In this document: positions 7,408 to 15,498 of the stretch, one piece after another
Position numbering within the stretch: the stretch's first letter is position 1
How the letters are laid out: the number at the start of each line of letters is the position of its first letter
Source: Syntrophomonadaceae bacterium
GTDB lineage: Bacteria > Bacillota > Syntrophomonadia > Syntrophomonadales > Syntrophomonadaceae
DNA length: 33,089 bases
Direction: 5' to 3'
Assembly: GCA_028706315.1 (NCBI GenBank)
Contig: JAQWBP010000024.1
Location: 1-33,089, forward strand
Made by a program: the position numbers and the translations under genes
The notes under the pieces: generated by a model
What the model saw: only the letters and a program-made list of their open reading frames with translations
The model's database searches: none
Told to the model about the DNA's origin: nothing

Positions 7408-8895
7408 ATGAGTTATTTATACATGAAGGGTATTAATAAATCTTTCCCGGGTGTACGTGCTTTAAAGGCAGTAGATTTTAAAGCAGAAAAAGGTGAGGTT
7501 CACGCGATAGCCGGGGAGAATGGAGCGGGTAAGTCCACTTTAATAAAAATTTTGTCTGGCGCATATCAACCTGACGAAGGACAAATATACCTGGACGAAA
7601 AGGAGATTAAGATAAGTACTCCTCATTCAGGCCGAATCCAAGGAATTTCAGTTATTTACCAGGAATTGAGCCTGGTTCCTTATCTGACTATAGCGGAAAA
7701 CATTTTCCTGGGTAATATGCCCAGCAAACTTGGTGCGGTTCGGCGCAATGAAATGAATAAGCGGGCCAAAAAAGCCTTGGAGGACATTGGGTTTGATTTG
7801 AATCCGTCTTCTTTGGTTAAAGACTTGAGTATAGTCCAGCAGCAGGCGGTAGAAATCGCTAAGGTTCTGGTGGAAGATGCTAAAATCGTCGTGATGGATG
7901 AACCTACTGCACTGTTGCCAGCACGCGAGGTGGAAACCTTATTTCGAGTAATAAATACCTTAAGAGACAGAGGCGTAACCGTACTTTACATCTCTCATCG
8001 ACTCAATGAGATTTTTGAAATGGCAGACCAGGTTACGGTTCTTAAGGATGGCAGTAAAGTGGGGACAGTAAGACCAGCCGATATAACCCAAGATGAGTTG
8101 GTTCAGATGATGATTGGTCGAAAACCTGCTGATCGCATTTACTGGAGCCCGGAGAGAGTGGAGAAACTTAAAGATGCCCCGGTTGTTCTTGAAGTAGAAG
8201 GACTGATGGGCGAGGAAAACCTGAAAGGGGTATCACTAGCTCTGCGCCAGGGAGAGATTCTGGGTGTAGCCGGTTTAGTTGGATCGGGAAAAAGTGAACT
8301 GGTGCAATGCATTTTTGGCGTGCAACAAGCTACAGGCGGAAAAATAAAGATTCGGGGGGAAGGACTCAAGCACCCCTCTCCTGGGACGTTAATCAGAAAC
8401 AAACTTGGCTTTTTGCCCGCTGATCGTAAACACCTGGGATTGGTTCTAGGGATGACTATAAAGCGAAACGCTACCCTAACTGCACTTCCGAAATTAAGTA
8501 AATGTGGAGTTGTGAATCAAAAGAAAGAGGATGGGGTGGTTTCGGAACTGATCGAAAAATTGAGAATTAAATGCTACAGCCTAAATCAGCAGGTAGAAAC
8601 ATTGTCCGGCGGCAATCAGCAAAAAGTGGTCATGGCTAAATGGTTACTACCCGAGTGTGAGGTACTTATGTTTGATGAACCTACGCGGGGTATTGACGTG
8701 GGAGCACGGTCGGAAATTTATGAACTTATGGTTGACTATGTGAATCAGGGTGGTGCGATTATCAACGTAAGTAGTGATACCCAGGAATTATTGGCGGTTA
8801 GCGACCGGATTATTGTTATGGGACAGGGGAAAATGACTGGCATTTTCAGTCGTCAAGAGGCTACCGAAGATAAAATTGTTAGGGCGATGTTTTAA
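7408..8895 (+). CDS. CUT2-type ABC importer ATPase (RbsA-like)
   Basis: The product is 495 aa with two fused ATPase domains, the hallmark of ribose/galactose/autoinducer-2 (CUT2) importers. Domain 1 has Walker A GENGAGKST (about 36), the degenerate signature LSIVQQQAVEIAK and Walker B VVMDEPTALL. Domain 2 has GLVGSGKSE, signature LSGGNQQKVVMAK and MFDEPTRGIDVG. It powers uptake through the permease at 8908. The ribosome site GGGGGG lies before ATG 7408, with 44 nt separating it from gcvPB and no terminator between. Specificity cannot be read from this subunit. Confidence 0.93.
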   Translation: MSYLYMKGINKSFPGVRALKAVDFKAEKGEVHAIAGENGAGKSTLIKILSGAYQPDEGQIYLDEKEIKISTPHSGRIQGISVIYQELSLVPYLTIAENIFLGNMPSKLGAVRRNEMNKRAKKALEDIGFDLNPSSLVKDLSIVQQQAVEIAKVLVEDAKIVVMDEPTALLPAREVETLFRVINTLRDRGVTVLYISHRLNEIFEMADQVTVLKDGSKVGTVRPADITQDELVQMMIGRKPADRIYWSPERVEKLKDAPVVLEVEGLMGEENLKGVSLALRQGEILGVAGLVGSGKSELVQCIFGVQQATGGKIKIRGEGLKHPSPGTLIRNKLGFLPADRKHLGLVLGMTIKRNATLTALPKLSKCGVVNQKKEDGVVSELIEKLRIKCYSLNQQVETLSGGNQQKVVMAKWLLPECEVLMFDEPTRGIDVGARSEIYELMVDYVNQGGAIINVSSDTQELLAVSDRIIVMGQGKMTGIFSRQEATEDKIVRAMF

Positions 8896-8907
8896 GGAGG
8901 GGAATAG

Positions 8908-9924
8908 ATGCTGAAGTTTAGCAAGAAGGGATTTGATAGGCGAAACTTTTGGGCCGACTATCAGGTCTGGGTAATATTTTCCGCATTGATTATCTGTTAC
9001 AGTATAATATCTCCTGAGTTTTTTACCTCGACAAATATCAATAACATATTGACTCAGAATGCGATGCTGGTTGTGGTCAGTTTAGCCCAGTTATTGGCTG
9101 TTGTAACCGGTGGAATTGACCTTTCTGTAGCAGCAATATTGGCTTTATCAGGTGTAATGGTAGCTAAGTTTGTAACTGCTGGTGTTCCGGTAGGACTGGC
9201 AACCTTAGGAGCCATAGGTATTGGTGCCTTAGCTGGATGCATAAACGGTTTCCTGGTTAGTAAGTTAAAGTTTGCTCCTTTTATTGCTACCCTGGCTACC
9301 TTGGTAATGGTAAAAGGTATGACCTTTATTCAATCTGGAGGGCACGTTATTTACGTTACCAATGAAACTTTTGCTTTCTTGGGTAGGGGAAACCTTTTGG
9401 GCATACCAGTTATAGTGTGGGTAATGATTTTGGTAACTGTCCTAGTCTGGTTTGTTATGGGTCGCACCATTGTGGGAAGAAGATTGTACGCAGTGGGTGG
9501 CAACCCGGAGGCTGCCCGTTTAGCCGGAATTAATGTCCAACGCTATTTATTTTTTGCTTATGTATGTTCAGGTGCCTTGTGTGGGTTAGCCGGAGCATTT
9601 ATGGCTTTCCGTTTGGGAGCCGGTAGTCCTACAATTGGGCAGGAATGGGAACTTGACTCGATTGCTGCGGTTGTAGTTGGTGGCGCATCATTGATGGGTG
9701 GTATTGGTACACCAATTAACGCCATGTTTGGTGCTTTTATTATCGGATTTATTCGCAATATCCTAAATCTGATGGGCGTTGCTGCTTATCCGCAGATGAT
9801 TGTAAAAGGTTTAATTATTATCCTGTCTGTAGTAAGTCAGGGTCTGGGAAGCGGGCTAATAGGATTTAAAATAAAAAAACCAGGAGGTGAAAAGGAGATT
9901 ACATCCAAGGAAAGGCAGGAGTGA
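8908..9924 (+). CDS. CUT2-type ABC importer permease (RbsC-like)
   Basis: The product is 338 aa, hydrophobic throughout with about 8-10 predicted membrane segments. It has the family blocks AQLLAVVTGGIDLSVAAILALSG and RRLYAVGGNPEAARLAGINV, plus VVVGGASLMGGIGTP, which are typical of RbsC/BPD_transp_2 permeases. AAGGAGG precedes ATG 8908, only 12 nt after the ATPase stop. It forms the membrane channel of the importer. The substrate is unknown. Confidence 0.93.
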   Translation: MLKFSKKGFDRRNFWADYQVWVIFSALIICYSIISPEFFTSTNINNILTQNAMLVVVSLAQLLAVVTGGIDLSVAAILALSGVMVAKFVTAGVPVGLATLGAIGIGALAGCINGFLVSKLKFAPFIATLATLVMVKGMTFIQSGGHVIYVTNETFAFLGRGNLLGIPVIVWVMILVTVLVWFVMGRTIVGRRLYAVGGNPEAARLAGINVQRYLFFAYVCSGALCGLAGAFMAFRLGAGSPTIGQEWELDSIAAVVVGGASLMGGIGTPINAMFGAFIIGFIRNILNLMGVAAYPQMIVKGLIIILSVVSQGLGSGLIGFKIKKPGGEKEITSKERQE

Positions 9925-9971
9925 CCAAGAAAGGGTTCTAAACAAGACTAATAATAAAGGAGGATATTTTT

Positions 9972-11045
9972 ATGCACAAAGGAAGAGCAAAAGGGGTTAA
10001 ATTTTTAGCAATTACCTTAATGCTAGTGTTTGCATTCTCTTTAACCGGATGTAGCTCAGGGGAGCAACCGGCTGACAGCGACAAGCAACAAACTGAACAG
10101 CCAGCGGCCGGCGGCACTAGCAACATGAACCCCTCGGGCGAAAAGTTTGTAATAGGTTGGAGTGAAAGAGCCCTGGCTGGTACTCCCTGGTTTGAAGCTA
10201 TGGTTACCGCAGCTGAAGAACTGGGTGCAGCCAATAATTGCGAAGTAATAGTAATTGATGCTCAAAACAAACCGGACAAGCAAGTTGCTGATGTAGAGGA
10301 TCTTATCGCCAGGAATGTTGATGCTATAGTTCTCGATCCATGTAATCCCACTGCTATTTTGACTGCAGTTGAGTCGGCAAACAAAGCTGGAATTCCAGTA
10401 GTTTGTGTAAATAGCGCTGTTGATACTAAAGATAATCCTAACGCAAAAATCGAAACTTTAATAACCTCTGATAACTATGCAATTGGTTATGGTGTAGGCT
10501 ATGAATTAGGTAAACTATGGAACAAGGATGCTGCCAATGTTGCGGTAATGAGCGGTCACCCCGGGGACATGGAAGGATGGCAGCGCAGGTGCGGTTTCAT
10601 AAGTGGTTTTTCTGAATATCAATATGAGAAATTTGGTGCTTCCAAGATTAATGTCGTTGCCCAACGCTACGCTGGAGATTGGGATCCCGACAAGGGCATG
10701 AGCCAGATGCAAGATATTTTGGTTTCGCATCCTAACCAGATAGATATTTTATTCAGTGAGGGCGATGCAATGGCTTTAGGTTGCTTGAATGCTATTAAGT
10801 CTGCAGGTGAAAGTGTCTTAGTGGGTTCCATTGATGGTCAGTTGGAAGCCATTGAGGCACTAAAGGATGGTAACATTAATGCTATTGGCATCAATAGTGC
10901 AGTCGAAACTGGTAAAGCAGGCATCGAATATGCGCTTAAAGTCCTGCACGATGAAGATATTTCGACTAGGGTTTATTTACCGTCTCCAACCATAACAAAA
11001 GATAACGTAGATAAGTTCTACAAACCAGGAACACCTTTCTTATAA
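9972..11045 (+). CDS. CUT2-type substrate-binding lipoprotein (RbsB-like)
   Basis: The product is 357 aa. The signal peptide ends in the lipobox SLTGC, followed by a Ser/Gln/Pro-rich linker to about residue 55 and a periplasmic-binding-protein type I domain (FVIGWSERALAGTPWFEAM, NVDAIVLDPCNPTAI, DILFSEGDAMALG). It would capture the ligand outside the membrane and deliver it to the permease at 8908. AAAGGAGG precedes ATG 9972. It is the last gene of the operon, followed by a strong terminator at 11086. The binding pocket sets the specificity of the whole system, but I cannot infer the ligand from sequence alone. Confidence 0.92.
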   Translation: MHKGRAKGVKFLAITLMLVFAFSLTGCSSGEQPADSDKQQTEQPAAGGTSNMNPSGEKFVIGWSERALAGTPWFEAMVTAAEELGAANNCEVIVIDAQNKPDKQVADVEDLIARNVDAIVLDPCNPTAILTAVESANKAGIPVVCVNSAVDTKDNPNAKIETLITSDNYAIGYGVGYELGKLWNKDAANVAVMSGHPGDMEGWQRRCGFISGFSEYQYEKFGASKINVVAQRYAGDWDPDKGMSQMQDILVSHPNQIDILFSEGDAMALGCLNAIKSAGESVLVGSIDGQLEAIEALKDGNINAIGINSAVETGKAGIEYALKVLHDEDISTRVYLPSPTITKDNVDKFYKPGTPFL

Positions 11046-11085
11046 ACTACTGATACTTTTATAAAGGCTAGACCTCATTCTTAAA

Positions 11086-11139
11086 ACAATGAACCTTTTG
11101 GAGTTCGTAAGGTTCCTCCAGAAGGCTCATTGTATTTTT
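11086..11139 (+). terminator. Rho-independent terminator of the gcvP-like/ABC operon
   Basis: ACAATGAACCTTTTGGAG (11086-11103) pairs with CTCCAGAAGGCTCATTGT (11116-11133) with small mismatches and is followed by ATTTTT. It lies 40 nt after the rbsB-like stop. Confidence 0.85.
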
Positions 11140-11212
11140 ACCTAGCACCATCTTGTCATCATTTTAAATAAAAGCCCCTTTATAAAAACGGTGAACCCTA
11201 AATAACTCGACT

Positions 11213-11229
11213 GAACCGAATTAGGTTCA
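11213..11229. promoter_or_regulatory. Candidate enhancer (UAS) of the second sigma-54 promoter
   Basis: GAACCGAATTAGGTTCA contains perfect arms GAACC/GGTTC and matches the site at 4121-4137 at 14 of 17 positions. It sits about 225 bp upstream of the -24 element at 11453. A looser copy (GAACCTTTTGGAGTTCG, 11091-11107) lies inside the preceding terminator. A second palindrome, TGCAT-N6-ATGCA at 11232-11247, is adjacent. Confidence 0.5.
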
Positions 11230-11452
11230 ACTGCATTAATTTATGCACCTTTCGAAAATCCGACCAGAGCTCAAATAATCTGACCCGGAAACAGTTCGTA
11301 TTTAAAATATGGCTAGCTTAAGAGCACCAATAAACTCGCTTCGACTACTTAACAATACTACTAAAATTTACGACCATGTGAATCTCCAGCTCCAGTAAGT
11401 ATAAGGCTCGAGGTTGTTTTTCTGAAAATGCCGACCAGCTAGCCAGGGATTT

Positions 11453-11468
11453 TGGCATGGATTTTGCA
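11453..11468 (+). promoter_or_regulatory. Sigma-54 (-24/-12) promoter of the 4-hydroxybutyrate operon
   Basis: TGGCATGGATTTTGCA has GG and GC separated by exactly 10 bases and a TTGCA -12 box. Transcription would start near 11479, 76 nt before the dehydratase start. The 415-nt gap 11140-11554 otherwise holds the candidate enhancers and leader elements and no gene. Confidence 0.85.
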
Positions 11469-11515
11469 AATATCAGAAAGCAAACATTTACGAAGGAGGT
11501 TTAGATCCCAGAGAA

Positions 11516-11554
11516 CTATATTGACTATTCCTATACTGTAAAGGGGGAATATAG
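11516..11554 (+). promoter_or_regulatory. Leader inverted repeat abutting the dehydratase start
   Basis: CTATATT (11516-11522) can pair with AATATAG (11548-11554), which ends directly before the GTG start at 11555. The ribosome site GGGGG (11543-11547) lies within the loop next to the stem. It may modulate initiation, but the 7-bp AT-rich stem is weak. Confidence 0.25.
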
Positions 11555-13027
11555 GTGCCTTTAAAGAAACCGCAGGAGTATATTGATGAACTGAGGCAAA
11601 TGGATATTAACCTGTATATGCTTGGTGAAAAGGTAGATAATTATGTGGATCATCCGATTATCAGACCCTCCATTAATGCCATGGCTATGACTTACAAGTT
11701 AGCTCAGGAACCAGAATACGAAGATTTGATGACAGCTACCTCCAGTCTTACCGGAAAAAAAATCAACCGTTTTACCCACCTGCATCAAAGTTCGGAAGAT
11801 CTTGTTAAAAAAGTTAAAATGCAAAGACTGTTAGGACAAAAAACCGGTTGCTGTTTTCAAAGATGTGTAGGTATGGATGCATTTAATGCAGTTTTCAGTA
11901 CCTCCTATGAAATTGATGGAATTGGGGGGACTAATTACCATGAACGTTTTAAAACGTTTATGAAATATGTACAGGAAAAGGATCTGGCAGTAGACGGCTG
12001 TATGACTGATGCCCGCGGTGATAGATCTAAAAGCCCTGGTGCCCAAAAGGATCCTGATGCCTACCTGCACGTAGTAGAGCGGCGTAAAGACGGGGTAGTA
12101 GTCAGAGGGTGCAAACTTCACCAGACCGGAATGATTAACTCCCATGAAATATTAGTAATGCCCAACAATGCCTTAAAGAAGGGAGAAGAAGACTGGGCAA
12201 TATCTTTTGCCATACCATTAGATACTCCCGGTATGATTTATGTTTATGGCCGACAGTCATGTGATACCCGCAAATTAGAAGGCGGGGATATTGATCCCGG
12301 CAACAAGTATTTTGGCGGTCAGGAAGTAATGACTATATTTAACAATGTGTTTATACCCTGGGAAAGAATCTTCCTGGATGGTGAAACCGAATTTGCTGGC
12401 ATGCTAGTAGAGCGTTTTGCAGGTTATCATCGCCAGAGTTACGGAGGATGTAAAGTGGGAGTAGGAGACACCTTAATCGGTGCTGCCAAGGCCATAACCG
12501 ACTATCAGGGAGCCTCTCGTGCTTCCCATGTCAAAGATAAAATAATTGAAATGTGTCACCTGAATGAGACTTTATACTCCAGCGGAATTGCCTGTTCAGC
12601 TGAGGGAAGGAAGACGGCAGCGGGGAACTATCTTATCGACCTGCTGCTGGCTAATGTATGTAAACAAAATGTTACCCGCTTTCCGTATGAAATGGCCAGG
12701 ATTGCCCAGGATTTAGCTGGCGGATATATAGTAACCATGCCTTCTCAGAAGGACTTTGAACATCCAGAAATAGGGGAATTGGTTAAAAAATATTCCTCCT
12801 GCAGCAGTACAGTTCCGGTAGAACACCGCCAGCGTATGCTACGTTTCATTGAAAACCTGACTATGGGCTGTGCAGCAGTAGGTTATCTTACTGAATCAAT
12901 GCATGGAGCCGGTTCACCCCAGGCTCAAAGAATAATGATTTCCCGGCTGGTTGATTTGCAGTACCGCAAAGACCTGGCAGAGAAATTATGTGGTATACAA
13001 GAAAATCATGATCTTGACTGGAAATAA
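11555..13027 (+). CDS. abfD: 4-hydroxybutyryl-CoA dehydratase / vinylacetyl-CoA delta-isomerase
   Basis: The product is 490 aa, about the length of the Clostridium aminobutyricum enzyme. It converts 4-hydroxybutyryl-CoA to crotonyl-CoA by a radical mechanism using FAD and a [4Fe-4S] cluster. All cluster ligands are present: C100 and C104 in CCFQRC (C99/C103 in the reference), and H292 and C299 in HRQSYGGCK. Y296, K300, E257 (GGQE) and a glutamate equivalent to E455 (E447, TESMHG) are also kept, so it should be active. The start is GTG with GGGGG upstream. It is first in a sigma-54 operon with the CoA-transferase. The extra C99 next to the ligand Cys is a small oddity. Confidence 0.95.
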   Translation: MPLKKPQEYIDELRQMDINLYMLGEKVDNYVDHPIIRPSINAMAMTYKLAQEPEYEDLMTATSSLTGKKINRFTHLHQSSEDLVKKVKMQRLLGQKTGCCFQRCVGMDAFNAVFSTSYEIDGIGGTNYHERFKTFMKYVQEKDLAVDGCMTDARGDRSKSPGAQKDPDAYLHVVERRKDGVVVRGCKLHQTGMINSHEILVMPNNALKKGEEDWAISFAIPLDTPGMIYVYGRQSCDTRKLEGGDIDPGNKYFGGQEVMTIFNNVFIPWERIFLDGETEFAGMLVERFAGYHRQSYGGCKVGVGDTLIGAAKAITDYQGASRASHVKDKIIEMCHLNETLYSSGIACSAEGRKTAAGNYLIDLLLANVCKQNVTRFPYEMARIAQDLAGGYIVTMPSQKDFEHPEIGELVKKYSSCSSTVPVEHRQRMLRFIENLTMGCAAVGYLTESMHGAGSPQAQRIMISRLVDLQYRKDLAEKLCGIQENHDLDWK

Positions 13028-13134
13028 CATTGAAAAATAAGTAATGAGGAAGTTGTTAGGCGACTACTGTGATTAACGCTAGCGGAATTCCCCAAAGTAA
13101 CTAAAATCTTATAGATAGAAGAGGAGGAAATATC

Positions 13135-14448
13135 TTGTTCAACTGGCGAGATTATTATAAGAGTAGAACTTGTACGGCTGAAGAGGCGGTAAAATGTATA
13201 AAATCCGGAGATAACGTTGTGGTGGGTCATGCTTGTGGTGAACCCCAGATCTTGACTCAGGCTATGAGCGCCAGATATCAAGAACTTGAAAATGTAAAAG
13301 TTATTCACCGGGTAGGACAGGGCAAATCATTGTATGCTGCTCCGGGTATGGAAGGCCATTTCCGGCATGTTTCCCTATTTGCTGGTCCTAGTACTCGCCA
13401 GGCCATCTATGAAGGCCGAGCAGATTTTATTCCTCGGTTTATTTCTGAAATACCCGAACTCTTTAGCCGGGGACACATACCGGTTGATGTGGCTTTAGTT
13501 TCGGTTAGTCCTCCCGATCAATACGGGTGTTGCAGCCTAGGCATATCGGTTGACTATACCATGAAGGCAGCTAAATCAGCCAAAATTATTGTAGCCGAAG
13601 TCAACAGCAACATGCCTAGAACTCATGGAGACTCATTTTTAAGAGTTGAGGAAATTGACTATTTTGTTCAGTCAGATATGCCTTTAATAGAAATACCCAG
13701 GCCGGTTGTAACCAAAGTTGAAAAGGAAATTGGTGACCATATAGCAGATCTGATTGAAGATGGGGCTACCCTGCAGATGGGCATAGGGGCTATTCCGGAT
13801 GCTATTTTAAGTTCCCTGCACGACAAACATGATTTAGGTATACATACCGAAATGTTTTCTGATGGGGTTATGGAGTTAGTAGAATCTGGAGTCATTAATT
13901 GCTCTAACAAGTCTTTACATCCAAATAAAATTATTTCTACTTTCATAATGGGTACCAAAAAGCTTTATGAATGGGTAGATGACAATCCGATGATAGAAAT
14001 GCACTCAGAAGACTACGTTAACGATCCCCTGGTTATTATGCAGAACAACAACATGATTTCCATTAACTCTGCTCTTCAGGTTGACGTATTAGGACAGGTG
14101 GCTGCTGATACCATGGGAGCAAAACAGTACAGTGGGGTAGGTGGACAGGTGGACTTTATTCGTGGGGTCAAACGTACCCCTGGAGGTAAATCGATTATAG
14201 CTATACCTTCTACTGCTGCTAAAGGGAAAATTAGCCGCATCGTTCCGGCGCTTTATGAAGGAACTGCGGTTACCACCAGTCGCAATGAGGTTGATTACAT
14301 AGTGACTGAATACGGAGTAGCCAAACTGCAAGGAAAAACTAACCAAGAAAGGTTAAAGGCACTGGTTAATATTTGCCATCCTGATTTTAGGAAAGAGGTA
14401 TGGGGAAAAGCCAACCTGCTCTACTACGGTGGAAATCTAGTTTTTTAG
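13135..14448 (+). CDS. abfT: 4-hydroxybutyrate (acetyl/butyryl-CoA) CoA-transferase
   Basis: The product is 437 aa of the acetyl-CoA hydrolase/transferase family, about the length of AbfT (438). Catalytic Glu239 lies in HTEMFSDGVMEL, and the CoA-binding glycine-rich stretch GVGGQVDFIRG follows. It transfers CoA from acetyl- or butyryl-CoA to 4-hydroxybutyrate, supplying the dehydratase encoded just upstream. The start is TTG at 13135, chosen for the strong GAGGAGG site five bases before it. The gap of 107 nt after abfD has no terminator. The stop is followed immediately by a transposase remnant, but the C-terminus looks complete. Confidence 0.92.
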   Translation: MFNWRDYYKSRTCTAEEAVKCIKSGDNVVVGHACGEPQILTQAMSARYQELENVKVIHRVGQGKSLYAAPGMEGHFRHVSLFAGPSTRQAIYEGRADFIPRFISEIPELFSRGHIPVDVALVSVSPPDQYGCCSLGISVDYTMKAAKSAKIIVAEVNSNMPRTHGDSFLRVEEIDYFVQSDMPLIEIPRPVVTKVEKEIGDHIADLIEDGATLQMGIGAIPDAILSSLHDKHDLGIHTEMFSDGVMELVESGVINCSNKSLHPNKIISTFIMGTKKLYEWVDDNPMIEMHSEDYVNDPLVIMQNNNMISINSALQVDVLGQVAADTMGAKQYSGVGGQVDFIRGVKRTPGGKSIIAIPSTAAKGKISRIVPALYEGTAVTTSRNEVDYIVTEYGVAKLQGKTNQERLKALVNICHPDFRKEVWGKANLLYYGGNLVF

Positions 14449-15342
14449 GGAGGCGACAACAGATAAAAAAGGGCATAGCATCATGAGCAGAATCAAGCAA
14501 AACTTTGCTCCAAGACCATTCAGGATAGCGAAAGCGAAACTCCTCGGCAGTTAGAAACATGGATATAGAATCATGGCGGGAAGCCGGGTGTAAACGGCAA
14601 TATATGGGCAGATCGTACTTGCTGGCAGTAGTGGAAAAAGAGTAGAGATGGTAGCCATTAAAAAAGCTTGACGGTAACTATCCCAACCAGAATTACAGTC
14701 AGGTTGAGAATAGATTCGTGGGCAATCACAGTTAGAAATACCATTTTGTTTACAGTTGCATATTCGTTTATTACGAGGATAAGCAGCAGTTCGTACCGGG
14801 GTACCATCACCAGCCAGGCAAAGCGAATTGACATCGCCCAAGATACCAAGGCTAGCGGAATGCAAAACAAAAAGTTCTTTAAACAAAGTGAAAATGCGGT
14901 CAAAAGGGAACACTTTTTGACGAGTAGGAGCGTGATCAAGGGCTTTAACCACCTTCGCCACTTTACCTGAAGAAGTTGTAGGAGCCTTATCGCCTTTATG
15001 TTTTCCCTTCTCAATTTTTTTAGGTTTGTGTTTAAGTTTACTCCAAAAATTAGGATTATCAGTTAGCTAAAGGCGGGTAAAAAAGTCATAAAAAGTGCCG
15101 ATGCCGGGCGTTTTACCTGGAAGGAAGCCACTTAAGACAGCAAACAAGGGAACTCGGCGTAATGCAGTAACCCATTTGGTCACCGAGAAGGTTCCTGTCA
15201 GGTGCATCAAAATATAAGATCTGAGCAAATCGGCAGGATCATGAGGGCAAGGCCCCTCATCGCGATTATGGAGATATTTTTGAAATGTCAAGGGGTAAGG
15301 CGAAAAAAGATTAGTAAAAAATAAGGTATTTATCTTTGCTGG
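14449..15342 (-). pseudogene. Remnant of a DDE (IS1182/IS4-like) transposase
   Basis: Read on the minus strand from about 15342: SPYPLTFQKYLHNRDEGPCP, then ADLLRSYILMHLTGTFSVTKW and PGIGTFYDFFTRL, an in-frame stop near 15066, then KLKHKPKKIEKGKHKG, GDGTPVRTAAYPRNKRICNC and a Cys-rich NCDCPRIYSQPDCNSGWDSYR. A frameshift near 14640 is followed by KYDLPIYCRLHPASRHDSIS and EFRFRYPEWSWSKVLLDSAHDA. This order is that of transposases with a D-G-T-P-V active-site block and a C-x-C cluster. The N-terminus and the end after DSAHDA are missing, and no terminal repeats are seen. It sits between abfT and the acyl-CoA dehydrogenase and points against them. Confidence 0.8.
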
Positions 15343-15498
15343 TTACAAGCACAGATGTATTAACATTATTGCCAAATTATGTTACCGGGTTGTGACCAAT
15401 TAATTGGAGGAAATAAAATTAGGTAGCTCATGGCAAAACCACTAGCTACCTCACTCGGAGAATTCCGAGAGACTATTTTAGGAAAGGGAGGAACTAAA

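Noticed and set aside
14551-15014. Two or three separate hypothetical genes in the region 14551-15014
   Set aside because: They are frames of one decayed transposase, or overlap it in the wrong frame.
15430-15498. Longer acyl-CoA dehydrogenase start at ATG 15430
   Set aside because: It adds 23 residues unlike the family and the GGAGG upstream is 18 nt away, while ATG 15499 has a well-spaced GGGAGG.
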